Notes under the pieces: model-generated
The model's database searches: none
Told to the model about the DNA's origin: nothing
The model's input: the letters and a program-made list of their open reading frames with translations, nothing else
Assembly: GCA_902491475.1 (NCBI GenBank)
Contig: CABUHY010000013.1
Span: 5,541 to 69,540, forward strand
Length of the DNA: 64,000 nucleotides
Direction of reading: 5' to 3'
From: an uncultured Eubacteriales bacterium
GTDB lineage: Bacteria; Bacillota; Clostridia; Oscillospirales; Acutalibacteraceae
Part shown: one piece after another, positions 1 to 8,839 of the stretch
How positions within the stretch are numbered: position 1 is the stretch's first letter
Layout of the letters: each line of letters begins with the position of its first letter
Program-made: the position numbers and the translations under genes

Positions 1-1
1 A

Positions 2-1573
2 ATTACCGTTGTGCTTGAAACGGAAATCGTCGAGGTTACAAATGCCAACGGCGAAAAGGTATATGACGAAAACGGCGAAGTCAAGACTTCGATAGTATAT
101 CATCCCAAGGATGTTGAAATCCCCGTTACCGATAAGGACGGCAACCTCGTAACGGATAAAAACGGAAATGTCAGCCACACTATGATTACCGTTCCCGCTC
201 CGAATGAGACGATAATCACAACCCTCGTTCAGACCGACGCAAACGGCAATCCCGTTATCGATAAAGACGGCAATACAATAACCTATACAAGAAGATATAC
301 GACTTCCGTCGTAACTCCGGGCGGCAACAGCTCAAACTGGGGCGCAACCTTCAGCGGAAGCAGAAATGACACCTGCAACGCCGTTGCGGCTACCTCGGAC
401 GGCGGCTATGTCTCGCTTGTTCAGACAAACTCCTCGGACGGCTCGTTTGCGGGGCTTGCTTCGGGCTCGGGCGTTCCGTATATGGTTCTTATGAAATTTG
501 ACAGTTCGGGCATTCTCAAATGGCGCAAGGCTATCACAAGCGACGGTGCGCTGTCTTTGAGAAGTCTTGACACGGACGCTTCGGGCAATATCATTGCGGC
601 GGGCTATTCCAATGCGTCAAACCTCGGCAGTCCGCATTACGGCGAGTATGACGCAGTTATATATAAGTTTAATTCCTCGGGCGATATTCAGTGGGTACAG
701 TCTTACGGCGGAAGTATGGTTGACTTCTTCAACAGCGTAAGCGTTTGCCCGGACGGCAGCATTGTTGCGGCAGGAAGCGTCGGTTCAAGCGACGGCACTG
801 CGGCGGCTCTCGGAATTGCGGCGGGTAAATCCGCAGCTCTTGTTGCGAAGTATGACGCATCGGGTAACCTTGTTTTTGCAAGGTCGGTAGGCTCAAACGG
901 AGACTCGTTCAACGGCGTTGACACGGATCAGAACGGAAACATCTACGCTGTCGGCAACTTCTCGTCACAGGACTCTGCAAGGGCGTTTGACGGCTTCGGC
1001 AAAGCGGACGGCGCAATAGTAAGGCTTGACGCCGGCGGAAACATTTCGTGGGTTAAGCAGTTCGGAGGAAGCGGCATAGACAATGCAAACTCCGTTGCGG
1101 CAACCTCGGACGGCTGTGTTGTTGTAGGCCGTTCTAATTCAAAGGACAATTCGTTTGCCTCTGTCGGCAATCAGGGCGGATATGACGCCTATGCCGTAAA
1201 ATACACCTCGTCGGGTAGCGTTGCATGGCAGACCCCGTTCAGAGGTTATCAGGACGACACATTCACATCAATCGCAGCGGTTTCGGACGGCTCGTTTGTT
1301 GTTTGCGGATATTCCTCGTCAAATAACAGAGACTTGAAAACAGTCGGAAACAAGGGCGCTGCGGACGGCATTATCGTAACGCTCGGCGCAACGGGTCAGG
1401 TTACCTCGGTTGAGGGCTACGGCGGCTCCCGTGAGGACAGATTTGAAAGCGTATGCGTGCTCTCGGGCGGTAAATATATTGCCTGCGGCTCCACTCTTTC
1501 GGCGGACGGCGACCTTGTAGGTTCAAAATCCGACGGAGCAAACACCGCGGGTATGATTGCAAAATTCAAGTAA
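2..1573 (+). CDS. Secreted beta-propeller-like repeat protein (5' end outside window)
   Basis: The reading frame is open from base 2, so the gene almost certainly begins upstream of the window and the GTG at 11 is internal. The first 100 or so residues contain repeated pieces of the type DKDGN/DKNGN, resembling extracellular linker repeats. From about residue 110 the protein is built of roughly 55-residue units with the pattern GGS..D.F.SV....DG..V..G.S.S.DG, then D..V.KY.SSG...W. This is typical of SBBP-like beta-propeller blades. It is rich in Ser, Gly, Asn and Asp with almost no Cys. A cell-surface or secreted location is inferred; the signal peptide would lie upstream. No enzyme motif is visible. 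The next gene starts 13 nt downstream. Confidence 0.7.
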   Translation: MTVVLETEIVEVTNANGEKVYDENGEVKTSIVYHPKDVEIPVTDKDGNLVTDKNGNVSHTMITVPAPNETIITTLVQTDANGNPVIDKDGNTITYTRRYTTSVVTPGGNSSNWGATFSGSRNDTCNAVAATSDGGYVSLVQTNSSDGSFAGLASGSGVPYMVLMKFDSSGILKWRKAITSDGALSLRSLDTDASGNIIAAGYSNASNLGSPHYGEYDAVIYKFNSSGDIQWVQSYGGSMVDFFNSVSVCPDGSIVAAGSVGSSDGTAAALGIAAGKSAALVAKYDASGNLVFARSVGSNGDSFNGVDTDQNGNIYAVGNFSSQDSARAFDGFGKADGAIVRLDAGGNISWVKQFGGSGIDNANSVAATSDGCVVVGRSNSKDNSFASVGNQGGYDAYAVKYTSSGSVAWQTPFRGYQDDTFTSIAAVSDGSFVVCGYSSSNNRDLKTVGNKGAADGIIVTLGATGQVTSVEGYGGSREDRFESVCVLSGGKYIACGSTLSADGDLVGSKSDGANTAGMIAKFK

Positions 1574-1586
1574 AGGAAACTGACGG

Positions 1587-2312
1587 ATGAACGAAAGATT
1601 TGAATCGGGTTATCTGCCCGTTTCGCACAAAATACTTTGGATAGCTTTAAGAATAGGCTTGCTTGTATGGGGAGTTTACGGGCTTTTTCACGGCTCGGTT
1701 GTCGAATTCCTTGAAGCAATATTTGCGATTATCTTTACACATTTGTGGGATTTCTTTCAGATATTCGGCGGATTTTCGTTTATAACAAGAGTTGACTATC
1801 TGACCCAGACAATGCTGAACCTGTTTATTTTTATCGGCGTTGTTGTGGGCTCGACGCTCAACAACAGGACGAATTTTACGGACTTTGATATAGTAACTCA
1901 CTTTTCGGCAGGCTTCATTTCGGCTTGGTTCGCCTATGACTTTGCGGTTACCGTTCAGGGCCCGAAAAGGCGGCTTTCTCCGGCTCTTGCGGCACTGTTC
2001 GCAATATGCTTTGCGTGCTTTATTTCAATCGGCTGGGAAACCTACGAGTTCACAATGGACAGGATATACGGACTTTCGCTCCAGTGCACGAAGCCTATGT
2101 CCGATTACGGTCTTACCGACACTATGACCGATGAGATTATACAGGCGTCGGGCGGACTTATCGGAATGTTCCTTGTCGCTTTCCTCAAAAACGGAAAAAT
2201 AGGCAGGAATAAAAAAGCGTACGCCAAAAAGGCAAGAATGGCGGAAGAAAGAGAACAGCTCAAAGAGAGGCTTCTGAAGGAATATCTTGACGAACAGAAA
2301 AATAACCGCTGA
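1587..2312 (+). CDS. YjdF-like (DUF2238-type) integral membrane protein
   Basis: A 241-residue protein with about five or six hydrophobic segments and a basic C-terminal tail rich in Lys, Arg and Glu. Conserved-looking polar spots sit in or near the membrane: FDIVTHFSAG, SIGWETYEF and a DT.TD....SGG.IG stretch. These resemble the D..TH..G, GW.E..E and DT..D...N..GG motifs I associate with YjdF/DUF2238 membrane proteins; the assignment is from memory of motifs. The function of that family is not established. The ATG follows an AAAGGAAA-like site, 13 nt after the propeller gene, so the two are probably cotranscribed. Confidence 0.6.
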   Translation: MNERFESGYLPVSHKILWIALRIGLLVWGVYGLFHGSVVEFLEAIFAIIFTHLWDFFQIFGGFSFITRVDYLTQTMLNLFIFIGVVVGSTLNNRTNFTDFDIVTHFSAGFISAWFAYDFAVTVQGPKRRLSPALAALFAICFACFISIGWETYEFTMDRIYGLSLQCTKPMSDYGLTDTMTDEIIQASGGLIGMFLVAFLKNGKIGRNKKAYAKKARMAEEREQLKERLLKEYLDEQKNNR

Positions 2313-2359
2313 CAGCAATATAATTGTTACGGTTTTATACGAATAAAGGCGGTGGAAAT

Positions 2360-3256
2360 GTGAAAAAAAGGATAACGGCGCTGATACTGTCGGCGATTTT
2401 GCTTTTGACGCTGTGTTCGTGCGGCAAGAACGCAAAGGTGCGTGTTAATTCCGCGAAAATCGGAAAAGGCGTTTATGCGTATTTCACGGACCTTGCGGAA
2501 AGGCAGGCACCTGAGAGCGGCGACACCGATGTGACGGGACTTGCGAACAATTTGCTTGTAAGGTATGTTGCGGTAAATTCGGAATTTGCAAACAGAGGGC
2601 TTGATTTGACGCTTGAAGAAAAATCAACGCTTTCAAGCACGGTCAATTCATATTGGCATTTGTTCTCAAAATATTATGAGGGCATAGGCGTGTCGAAAAA
2701 CGACCTTTATAAGATTGAGGAGAGCAAGTGTTTTGAAACACGGCTTATGGAGGTCTATTATTCCGAAAACGGCGATTCGCCTGTATCGGACAGCGAGCTT
2801 AAAGAGTATTTTAACAATAACTTTGTGGCGTTCAGGTCGGCAACGGGCTTTTTGACCACGGTTGACGAAAATAACAATACTGTTTCCCTTTCGGACTCGG
2901 ACAGGCAAAAGACCGCGGAGGTTTTCAGCCGTATGGCAAATGAAATCAACGAGGGCGTGGCTTCCGTTGACGACGCTTCCTCCTATGCGGAGAATGTTGC
3001 GGTTACGGACTCTGTTGTTGTAATCGACAAATCCTCGACAAGGTATCCCGACGGATTTTTTGACAATGTAAAGAATATCGAAGTCGGTTCGACTGCGAGC
3101 TTTACGGTCGGCGATTATATTTTTACCGTAACAAGGTCTGACATCACGGCGGACGAGCTGTTTGAGGAATACAGGCGGGACTGCCTGAAAGCGCTCAAGG
3201 GCGAGGAGTTTGAAACGGTTGTGGAGTCGTGGATGACGGCTTATTCGGTAAACTGA
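2360..3256 (+). CDS. Lipoprotein, possibly with a PrsA/SurA-like N-terminal region
   Basis: The GTG at 2360 is chosen because AAGGCGGTGG stands just upstream and a signal peptide starts there: KKR, then a hydrophobic run, then LCSCG, a plausible lipobox with Cys21 as lipidation site. The mature part is about 278 residues. It has a helical segment around SELKEYFNNNFVAFRS that resembles the linker before the rotamase domain of SurA/PrsA-type foldases, and the following residues could be a shortened rotamase-like domain. I see no clear parvulin motif, so a chaperone role is only a guess. A bidirectional terminator follows, separating it from lysC on the other strand. Confidence 0.55.
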   Translation: MKKRITALILSAILLLTLCSCGKNAKVRVNSAKIGKGVYAYFTDLAERQAPESGDTDVTGLANNLLVRYVAVNSEFANRGLDLTLEEKSTLSSTVNSYWHLFSKYYEGIGVSKNDLYKIEESKCFETRLMEVYYSENGDSPVSDSELKEYFNNNFVAFRSATGFLTTVDENNNTVSLSDSDRQKTAEVFSRMANEINEGVASVDDASSYAENVAVTDSVVVIDKSSTRYPDGFFDNVKNIEVGSTASFTVGDYIFTVTRSDITADELFEEYRRDCLKALKGEEFETVVESWMTAYSVN

Positions 3257-3271
3257 AAAAGGCATAACAAA

Positions 3272-3310
3272 AAGGCTTTATGAGTTTTCTCATAAAGCCT
3301 TAATTTTATA
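3272..3310. terminator. Bidirectional terminator between lipoprotein gene and lysC
   Basis: Thirteen-base arms AAGGCTTTATGAG and CTCATAAAGCCTT flank a TTTT loop. An A/T-rich run follows on the plus strand and a TTTTTGTT run on the minus strand, so it can serve both convergent genes. Confidence 0.85.
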
Positions 3311-3331
3311 TTCTTATCAAGGAAATATATC

Positions 3332-4540
3332 TTATTCCTCGGGAAGGAAAGCCTTGTGAACCGCAGAAACGGCACGGTCTGCGTCCTTGGCGTCGATAAG
3401 AACGGAGATTTTGATTTCGCTTGTTGAAATCATATCGATGTTGATGTCGTGCTCAAAGAGAGCCTCGAACATCTTGGAAGCGGTACCGGGATGAGATTCC
3501 ATACCTGCGCCGACAATGGAGATTTTAGCAACATTTGTGTCGCAGATGATGTCCTTGTCGTCAATGTCAAAGGTCTTGTGGATAGCCTCGATAGCGCCCT
3601 CCGCATTGTCCTTGGAAACGGTAAAGGAGATGTCCTTTGTGCCGTCTCTGCCGACCGACTGAAGAATGATGTCAACATTGATTCTTGCATGTGCGAGCTT
3701 TGAGAAAAGCTTGAAAGCAACGCCTGGGATGTTGGGGATGTTTGTTATTGAAATGCGTGCAACATCGGTATCCTTAGTTACACCTCTTACGAGCATTTTT
3801 TCCATTTTTGCGACCTCCTTAACGATCGTACCGGGAACTCTCTTGAGACTTGAGAGAACCTCGAGTTCAACATTATATTTTTTAGCCATTTCTACCGAGC
3901 GGTTATTGAGAACCTGTGCGCCGAGAGTTGCCAATTCAAGCATTTCGTCGTAGGTTATTTCCTGAAGCTTCTGAGCGTTCGGAACCTTTCTCGGGTCTGC
4001 GGTAAATACGCCCTCGACATCCGTGAATATCTGGCAGCGGTCTGCGTGCATGGCTGCTGCAATCGCAACTGCGCTTGTATCGCTTCCGCCTCTGCCGAGC
4101 GTTGTGAGGTCGTCGTACTTGTTAATTCCCTGGAAGCCTGCGACAACCACGATGTTGTGGCGGTCGACCTCCGCTTTAAGACGGTCCGCCTTAATGGATT
4201 TGATTCTTGCCGAGCCGTATGCGGAGCTTGTGTTGAAGCCTGCTTGCCAGCCGAGGAGCGAAACGGCGGGGCAACCCAATTTTTCAATAGCCATTGAAAG
4301 AAGTGCGATTGAAATCTGCTCGCCCGAGGTCATAAGCATATCGAGCTCTCTCTTTGACGGCTTGTCATTTATTTCGTGAGCCTTTGCAATGAGGTCGTCG
4401 GTGGTGTCGCCCTGTGCGGAAACTACGACGATTACATCATTTCCCTGACGGTAGGTGTCCGTAACAATCTGAGCGACATTCATTACGCGCTCGGCATTTG
4501 CAACGGAGCTTCCGCCGAATTTCTGAACTATAAGTCCCAT
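3332..4540 (-). CDS. lysC: Aspartate kinase
   Basis: Phosphorylates aspartate to aspartyl-phosphate, the first step toward lysine, threonine and methionine. The 402-residue length fits the bacterial monofunctional LysC class. The kinase domain opens with KFGGSSVA at residues 7-14, followed by SGEQIS, GRGGSDTSAVA near residue 150 and TDVEGVFTADPR near residue 175. Two ACT domains fill the C-terminal third and normally bind lysine or threonine for feedback control. It starts 17 nt after hom with a GGAGGATAATTT-ATG start region, so hom-lysC form one minus-strand operon. No lysine riboswitch is visible in the 144 nt upstream of hom. Confidence 0.95.
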   Translation of the reverse strand: MGLIVQKFGGSSVANAERVMNVAQIVTDTYRQGNDVIVVVSAQGDTTDDLIAKAHEINDKPSKRELDMLMTSGEQISIALLSMAIEKLGCPAVSLLGWQAGFNTSSAYGSARIKSIKADRLKAEVDRHNIVVVAGFQGINKYDDLTTLGRGGSDTSAVAIAAAMHADRCQIFTDVEGVFTADPRKVPNAQKLQEITYDEMLELATLGAQVLNNRSVEMAKKYNVELEVLSSLKRVPGTIVKEVAKMEKMLVRGVTKDTDVARISITNIPNIPGVAFKLFSKLAHARINVDIILQSVGRDGTKDISFTVSKDNAEGAIEAIHKTFDIDDKDIICDTNVAKISIVGAGMESHPGTASKMFEALFEHDINIDMISTSEIKISVLIDAKDADRAVSAVHKAFLPEE

Positions 4541-4557
4541 AAATTATCCTCCAAATA

Positions 4558-5796
4558 TCAATAGTCCGATACTCTGATTACAGAGCAGGGCTTGATTTCG
4601 TTTATCGAGTTGAGCTTTGCAACGAGATCCTTTTCCTTTTCGTTGTCGGTTACGAAAGCGAATTCGTCTGCGGGCTGATTGTCCCTTGAAACAAATTTAA
4701 CCGTCGGGAATACCGATTTGACGGCTTCTTTTGCCTTTTCGACATCTGCTGCCGTTGCACGGACGAAAAGAGCGGTGTCAAGCTCTTCGTAATTTTCGAC
4801 ATAGCCGTCCTCGCTCGGACCCCAGCCGAAAATCTTTTTGCGCTTGGTGTGCTTTGCGCAGTCGATTACATCTGCGACAACCGCACTTGCGGTCGGGAGC
4901 TTACCTGCGCCTCTGCCGTAGAACACCACATCGCCGATAGCGTCGCCTCTGACGAGAATTGCATTGAAAACATCGCTTACATTTGCAAGCTGTGAGGACG
5001 ACATAACGACGCAGGGGCTGACAAGCGCCGAAATTTTGCCGTCGTCAAGGCGTTTTGCCCTGCCGATAAGCTTGATAACTCCGCCGAGGTTGTTTACATA
5101 TGCAACATCGGAAAGTGTAATCTTTGTGATGCCTTCGGTGTGAACGCTGTCGGGGTAAACATGCTTTCCGAAGCAGAGAGAAGCAAGAATACAAATCTTT
5201 CTGCAAGCGTCGTGTCCCTCGATGTCGGCAGTCGGGTCTTTTTCGGCATAGCCGTTCTCCTGTGCCAATTTGAGAGCGTCGTCGAAGCTCATATTCTTTT
5301 CAATCATCATTGTGAGAATGAAGTTTGTGGTTCCGTTGAGTATGCCTGCAATCTCATCGATTTCATTTGCCGCAAGGCACTGGGAGATAGGTCTGATAAT
5401 CGGAATACCGCCGCCTACCGAAGCCTCAAACAGGAAGTTTACATTATTTTCCTCCGCAATGGAAAGAAGCTCATAGCCCTTAGCCGCAACAAGCTCTTTG
5501 TTCGAGGTTACAACGCTCTTGCCCGCTTTGAGAAGGCTTGAAACAAATTCAAAAGCGGGATGAAGTCCGCCCATGGTTTCAACTACTATTTTAACCTCGT
5601 CATCATTGAGAATATCGTTGAAGTCCTTTGTGAACTTATCCTTGTTGGGGTCGTTCGGGAAATCGCGAAGGTCGAGAATGTATTTCAAATCAAGCTGTGA
5701 CTGTCCGCATTTTTTGATAATGCTGTCATGATTCTTGAGAAACACTTCTACAACGCCCGAGCCTACCGTACCGTAACCCATAACTGCTATATACAT
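4558..5796 (-). CDS. hom: Homoserine dehydrogenase
   Basis: Reduces aspartate-semialdehyde to homoserine, committing carbon to threonine and methionine. The N-terminal Rossmann motif GYGTVGSGV lies at residues 8-16, the substrate-domain signature GILNGTTNFIL near residue 150, and a C-terminal ACT-like domain begins near residue 330 (ALFVRATAADVEKAKEAVK). The length of 412 residues is normal for the ACT-bearing class. The start ATG has AGGATGTGAG upstream. It is the first gene of the hom-lysC operon and is divergent from the AI-2E-family gene. Confidence 0.95.
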   Translation of the reverse strand: MYIAVMGYGTVGSGVVEVFLKNHDSIIKKCGQSQLDLKYILDLRDFPNDPNKDKFTKDFNDILNDDEVKIVVETMGGLHPAFEFVSSLLKAGKSVVTSNKELVAAKGYELLSIAEENNVNFLFEASVGGGIPIIRPISQCLAANEIDEIAGILNGTTNFILTMMIEKNMSFDDALKLAQENGYAEKDPTADIEGHDACRKICILASLCFGKHVYPDSVHTEGITKITLSDVAYVNNLGGVIKLIGRAKRLDDGKISALVSPCVVMSSSQLANVSDVFNAILVRGDAIGDVVFYGRGAGKLPTASAVVADVIDCAKHTKRKKIFGWGPSEDGYVENYEELDTALFVRATAADVEKAKEAVKSVFPTVKFVSRDNQPADEFAFVTDNEKEKDLVAKLNSINEIKPCSVIRVSDY

Positions 5797-5918
5797 TTTC
5801 TCACATCCTATATTATGATATATTTATTCACATAAAAGTTTATCACATTTCAAAACAATAATAAAGAAAAAAAGAACAAAAAATAAATTTTCTATAAAAG
5901 ATAAATATTTGCGTTGTA

Positions 5919-5949
5919 AGATTTCAAAAAATAGTATAAAATGTATAAT
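5919..5949 (+). promoter_or_regulatory. Possible promoter of the AI-2E-family/cpsB-like pair
   Basis: TATAAT at 5944-5949 could be a -10 with TTGCGT at 5919-5924 as a -35, but the 19-nt spacer is long. If used, transcription would start near 5956, which rules out the ATG at 5941 and supports the ATG at 5977. Confidence 0.4.
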
Positions 5950-5976
5950 AATAAAGCGTTTGCAAGGAGGTCTAAA

Positions 5977-7194
5977 ATGAATATAACGGAAAAAAGGCGA
6001 AGCTTTTTGATAAATGTTATGTACTTCGCCGTAATTATCGGACTGTTTTTCCTGTTTTTCAAATACGCTTTCGGGATATGTCTCCCGTTTTTAACGGCAC
6101 TTTTTGTGGCTACGGTATTGCAGAAGCCCGTTAATTATCTTACCAAAAAGGCTCACGGCGGACGGGGAATATTTTCGGCACTGCTCGTTGTGTTCTGCTT
6201 CGTGGTGCTCGGCTCAATTATAGCGTTTGCTCTGATGAGACTGTTTACCGAGCTGAAATCGTTCTTCGATTATCTGATGCTGAAGCTTGAAAACACACCC
6301 CTGTTTATCGAGCAGGTCGGCGTATGGATTGAAACAAAGCTTACGATATTGCCCGACAGTCTCAGGACAAGCCTTTCCTCGTATGCTCAGGAGGCTCTTT
6401 CAAAGGTGCTCGGTTCGGGTGCTCCCGTAAACGACGCTGCCGCATCTGCGGTTGAAAAGACCGGAAACATCGATTTTTCGTGGCTCGCTTCGCCGATCGG
6501 CGCCGTATGGGGCACGGCAAAGCAGATACCCGTCATAGCGGTCGGAATTGTTGTCGCAATAGTATCGGGCTGCTTTATGACTGCGGACTATGCGTCTCTT
6601 CGCAATCTCACACTGAAGCTTGCTGGCGAAAAGAATGCCGCAAAAATCGTCAGAACAAAGAATATACTTTTCTCGACTCTCGGCAAAATGGCAAAGGCGT
6701 ACTGTATAATCATTCTTGTCACATTCTCGGAAATGGTTATCGGTCTTTCGTTCCTTAAAATAATAGGCGTATATACGGGCGGATACATTTTTGCGATTTC
6801 GCTCATAACCGCAATAGTTGACATTCTTCCCGTACTCGGAACGGGTACAATATTGATACCGTGGGGCGTTTGGTCGCTGTTGACGGGTCATATCGGCTTC
6901 GGTATCGGCATACTTGCGGTCTATGCGATAATCACGGTAATCAGGCAGATAATCGAGCCCAAGCTTGTGGCTTCCCAGCTCGGACTTCCCGCATATGTTA
7001 CGATTACAGCAATGTATATCGGCACCCGTCTGTTCGGATTTATCGGACTTTTCCTTTTGCCGATAAGCATTATGGTACTCAAGGTGCTCAACGACGACGG
7101 CGTTATCCATATTTTCAGGAAAAAGCCCGTTACGGTCGAAGAGGTTGAAGCGGAGGTTGCCGCAGAGGAAAAAGCGGAAAAGGAAAACGGTTGA
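5977..7194 (+). CDS. AI-2E family (PerM/YdiK-like) membrane transporter
   Basis: A 405-residue polytopic membrane protein with about seven or eight hydrophobic segments, a soluble region between residues 100 and 170, and a C-terminal acidic tail rich in Glu and Ala. The late motif around DILPVLGTGTILIPWG followed by I.EPKLVASQLGLP is the hallmark of the AI-2E/PerM exporter-like family. Members have been linked to autoinducer-2 export, Na+/H+ exchange and other roles, so the substrate is open. The ATG at 5977 is chosen over 5941 because AAGGAGG stands at 5964-5970. It leads into the PHP phosphatase gene 13 nt downstream. Confidence 0.85.
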   Translation: MNITEKRRSFLINVMYFAVIIGLFFLFFKYAFGICLPFLTALFVATVLQKPVNYLTKKAHGGRGIFSALLVVFCFVVLGSIIAFALMRLFTELKSFFDYLMLKLENTPLFIEQVGVWIETKLTILPDSLRTSLSSYAQEALSKVLGSGAPVNDAAASAVEKTGNIDFSWLASPIGAVWGTAKQIPVIAVGIVVAIVSGCFMTADYASLRNLTLKLAGEKNAAKIVRTKNILFSTLGKMAKAYCIIILVTFSEMVIGLSFLKIIGVYTGGYIFAISLITAIVDILPVLGTGTILIPWGVWSLLTGHIGFGIGILAVYAIITVIRQIIEPKLVASQLGLPAYVTITAMYIGTRLFGFIGLFLLPISIMVLKVLNDDGVIHIFRKKPVTVEEVEAEVAAEEKAEKENG

Positions 7195-7207
7195 CGGAGG
7201 GAATTTT

Positions 7208-7951
7208 ATGATTGATATTCACTGTCATATTTTACCCGGTATAGACGACGGCGCTCCCGATATTGAGGAGTCTGCCGAGATGGTAAGGTCCGCGGCGCAG
7301 AACGGGATACAGGCTATAATAGCGACTCCGCACTTTACGGACTTTGAGCGGATTGACGAATTTCTGTATAACCGTGATGAGGCGATTGAGACTTTTGAGG
7401 AAATGCTCGAGGATTTTGACTACAAGGTGGCTGTAGGCTACGGGGCTGAGGTCTTTCTCAACAGCAAGGTGTTTACTGCGGGAGACCTGGACGAGATTAC
7501 GCTTAACAAAAGCAGATATATGCTCTGCGAATACACGCTCAATCCCTTTGACACCGAAAGAGCCGTTATATATGCGGAGGAAATTCTCGTCAGAGGATAT
7601 ATTCCGATAATCGCACATCCGGAGAGATATATCACTTTTGCGCAAAATCCCGAAATCGTAAACGAGCTGTGGGATATGGGCTGTATGTTCCAGGTGAACG
7701 CTTCTTCTCTTGCGGGACACGGCGGGGAAGAAATGCAGGAATTTACCGAGGCGCTTATACTCAGAGGGTTTGCGGATTTTATCGCAACCGACGCCCATTC
7801 GCACAGGAGGAGGAACAACAGGATTCTCGACAAAATCGAAGAATTCCCCGAAAGCATTTCCGAGAAAATGCTCAAACATCTGCTTGAAGAGGCTCCGTTA
7901 AGGGTGCTCAAGGATGAGATTTTCCCCGAAAAAGAAGTCGAATATTTCTGA
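7208..7951 (+). CDS. PHP-domain tyrosine-protein phosphatase, CpsB/YwqE-like
   Basis: The protein starts MIDIHCHILPGIDDGA, whose His5-x-His7 and DDG are the metal-binding opening of the PHP superfamily, in the CpsB/YwqE branch. Further likely ligands are TPHF near residue 45, AHPERY near residue 138 and TDAHSHRR near residue 198. Relatives are manganese-dependent phosphotyrosine phosphatases that act on bacterial tyrosine kinases controlling polysaccharide synthesis. No partner kinase gene lies in the window. The ATG at 7208 has CGGAGGGA upstream; a longer in-frame start at 7145 would add a Lys/Arg-rich stretch read from the previous gene and is unlikely. A strong terminator follows. Confidence 0.87.
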   Translation: MIDIHCHILPGIDDGAPDIEESAEMVRSAAQNGIQAIIATPHFTDFERIDEFLYNRDEAIETFEEMLEDFDYKVAVGYGAEVFLNSKVFTAGDLDEITLNKSRYMLCEYTLNPFDTERAVIYAEEILVRGYIPIIAHPERYITFAQNPEIVNELWDMGCMFQVNASSLAGHGGEEMQEFTEALILRGFADFIATDAHSHRRRNNRILDKIEEFPESISEKMLKHLLEEAPLRVLKDEIFPEKEVEYF

Positions 7952-7993
7952 TTTTTTCTATACCATTATAATATATATAGCAAAAGCAGCGTA

Positions 7994-8033
7994 CGCCGAA
8001 GGTCGAAAAACGACTTTCGGCGGCGTGTTTTTT
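7994..8033 (+). terminator. Terminator after the CpsB-like gene
   Basis: Arms CGCCGAAGGTCG and CGACTTTCGGCG pair over 12 bp with one G-U pair and an AAAAA loop, followed by a T run. The next 100 nt up to the S10 promoter show nothing coding. Confidence 0.85.
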
Positions 8034-8136
8034 GATGGAAAACGGCGAAAAACACTAAATGTTGTGGTGGCGAAAAGCACGCTGTCTATTATTAAAAATT
8101 TTCGGCTTTTTTCACGAACTTTTTTATAAAAAGTTG

Positions 8137-8165
8137 TTGCATTTGACAAAGTTATGTGTTAAAAT
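8137..8165 (+). promoter_or_regulatory. Main promoter of the S10-spc-alpha operon
   Basis: TTGCAT at 8137-8142 and TAAAAT at 8160-8165 are separated by 17 nt, with an extended -10 TGT immediately before the -10. A second TTGACA at 8143 is present but poorly spaced. It is the only good promoter before rpsJ and predicts a leader of about 290 nt. Confidence 0.7.
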
Positions 8166-8171
8166 ACCTAG

Positions 8172-8460
8172 GCACGCTGTGGAATAGGCGAATTATGCCC
8201 ATTTACCGGCGTTATGATATGCGATGATGTGATAGGTGGCTGCACTTTGATGCAGGGAATTATCACGGAGTATGTCCGATTACAAACCGGGCGAAATTAT
8301 ATGTTTTTCTTTATGTAGCGTACCCCAACTGCGTGAAACAAGGAAAAACTGTGTGCTTTTTAACGTCCGAAATTTTTCGGATTTTTATATTGCGGAGGGT
8401 GGGAACACCCGGCAAGGTTGTTAAAAAGCGTTGCCCTAATTTTTTAAGGAGGCAAAACCA
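8172..8460 (+). promoter_or_regulatory. Structured leader of the S10 operon with attenuator-like hairpin
   Basis: No open frame with a ribosome-binding site is seen. Three structures stand out. GTGATA (8229) pairs with TATCAC (8261) around an inner CTGCA/TGCAG stem. TCCGA/TCGGA (8366-8381) is followed at once by TTTTT, like an intrinsic terminator. GGGTG-GGAA-CACCC (8397-8410) follows. A long leader with an attenuator before rpsJ would suit autogenous control by a ribosomal protein, as L4 does in E. coli, but which protein would act here is unknown. Confidence 0.55.
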
Positions 8461-8775
8461 ATGGCAGCAGCAAAAGGCAAAAAAATCAGAATCAGACTTA
8501 AAGGCTACGATCACGATGTTGTCGATAAGGCAGCAGAGAAGATTGTTGAAACTGCAAAGCGCACAGGCGCTCAGGTTTCGGGTCCCGTTCCGCTTCCCAC
8601 GGAGAAGGAAGTTGTTACTATCCTTCGTGCGGTTCATAAGTACAAGGACAGCCGTGAACAGTTTGAGCAGAGAACGCACAAAAGGCTTATCGACATTTTA
8701 AGACCCTCAAACAAAACCGTTGAGGCTCTTACAAGTCTTGAGCTTCCCGCAGGCGTTGAAGTTGAAATTAAGTAA
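8461..8775 (+). CDS. rpsJ: 30S ribosomal protein S10
   Basis: First gene of the ribosomal superoperon, 104 residues, close to the usual length. The body IRIRLKGYDHD, followed by GPVPLPTEKEVVTILR and the R.HKR.IDI segment, is the standard S10 pattern. S10 sits in the 30S head and also partners NusB in antitermination. The start ATG has AAGGAGG eight bases upstream. A 64 nt spacer with a GAAA-capped hairpin separates it from rplC. Confidence 0.97.
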   Translation: MAAAKGKKIRIRLKGYDHDVVDKAAEKIVETAKRTGAQVSGPVPLPTEKEVVTILRAVHKYKDSREQFEQRTHKRLIDILRPSNKTVEALTSLELPAGVEVEIK

Positions 8776-8799
8776 TTTCGCTTTACGCTTACAGGTCAA

Positions 8800-8815
8800 G
8801 TTGGCGAAAGCCAAC
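8800..8815 (+). promoter_or_regulatory. GNRA-capped hairpin between rpsJ and rplC
   Basis: GTTGGC-GAAA-GCCAAC forms a perfect 6-bp stem with a GAAA tetraloop, 15 nt before the rplC ribosome-binding site. There is no T run, so it is not a terminator. It may be a processing or protein-binding site. Confidence 0.5.
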
Positions 8816-8839
8816 CAATAACCAAAGGAGGAAATAAAA

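Noticed and set aside
8391..8425. GGGTGGGAACACCC in the S10 leader resembles the T-box word GGGTGG.ACC
   Set aside because: No specifier stem, no AGTA/GAA loop words and no tRNA-linked gene follow; the match is explained by a small hairpin.
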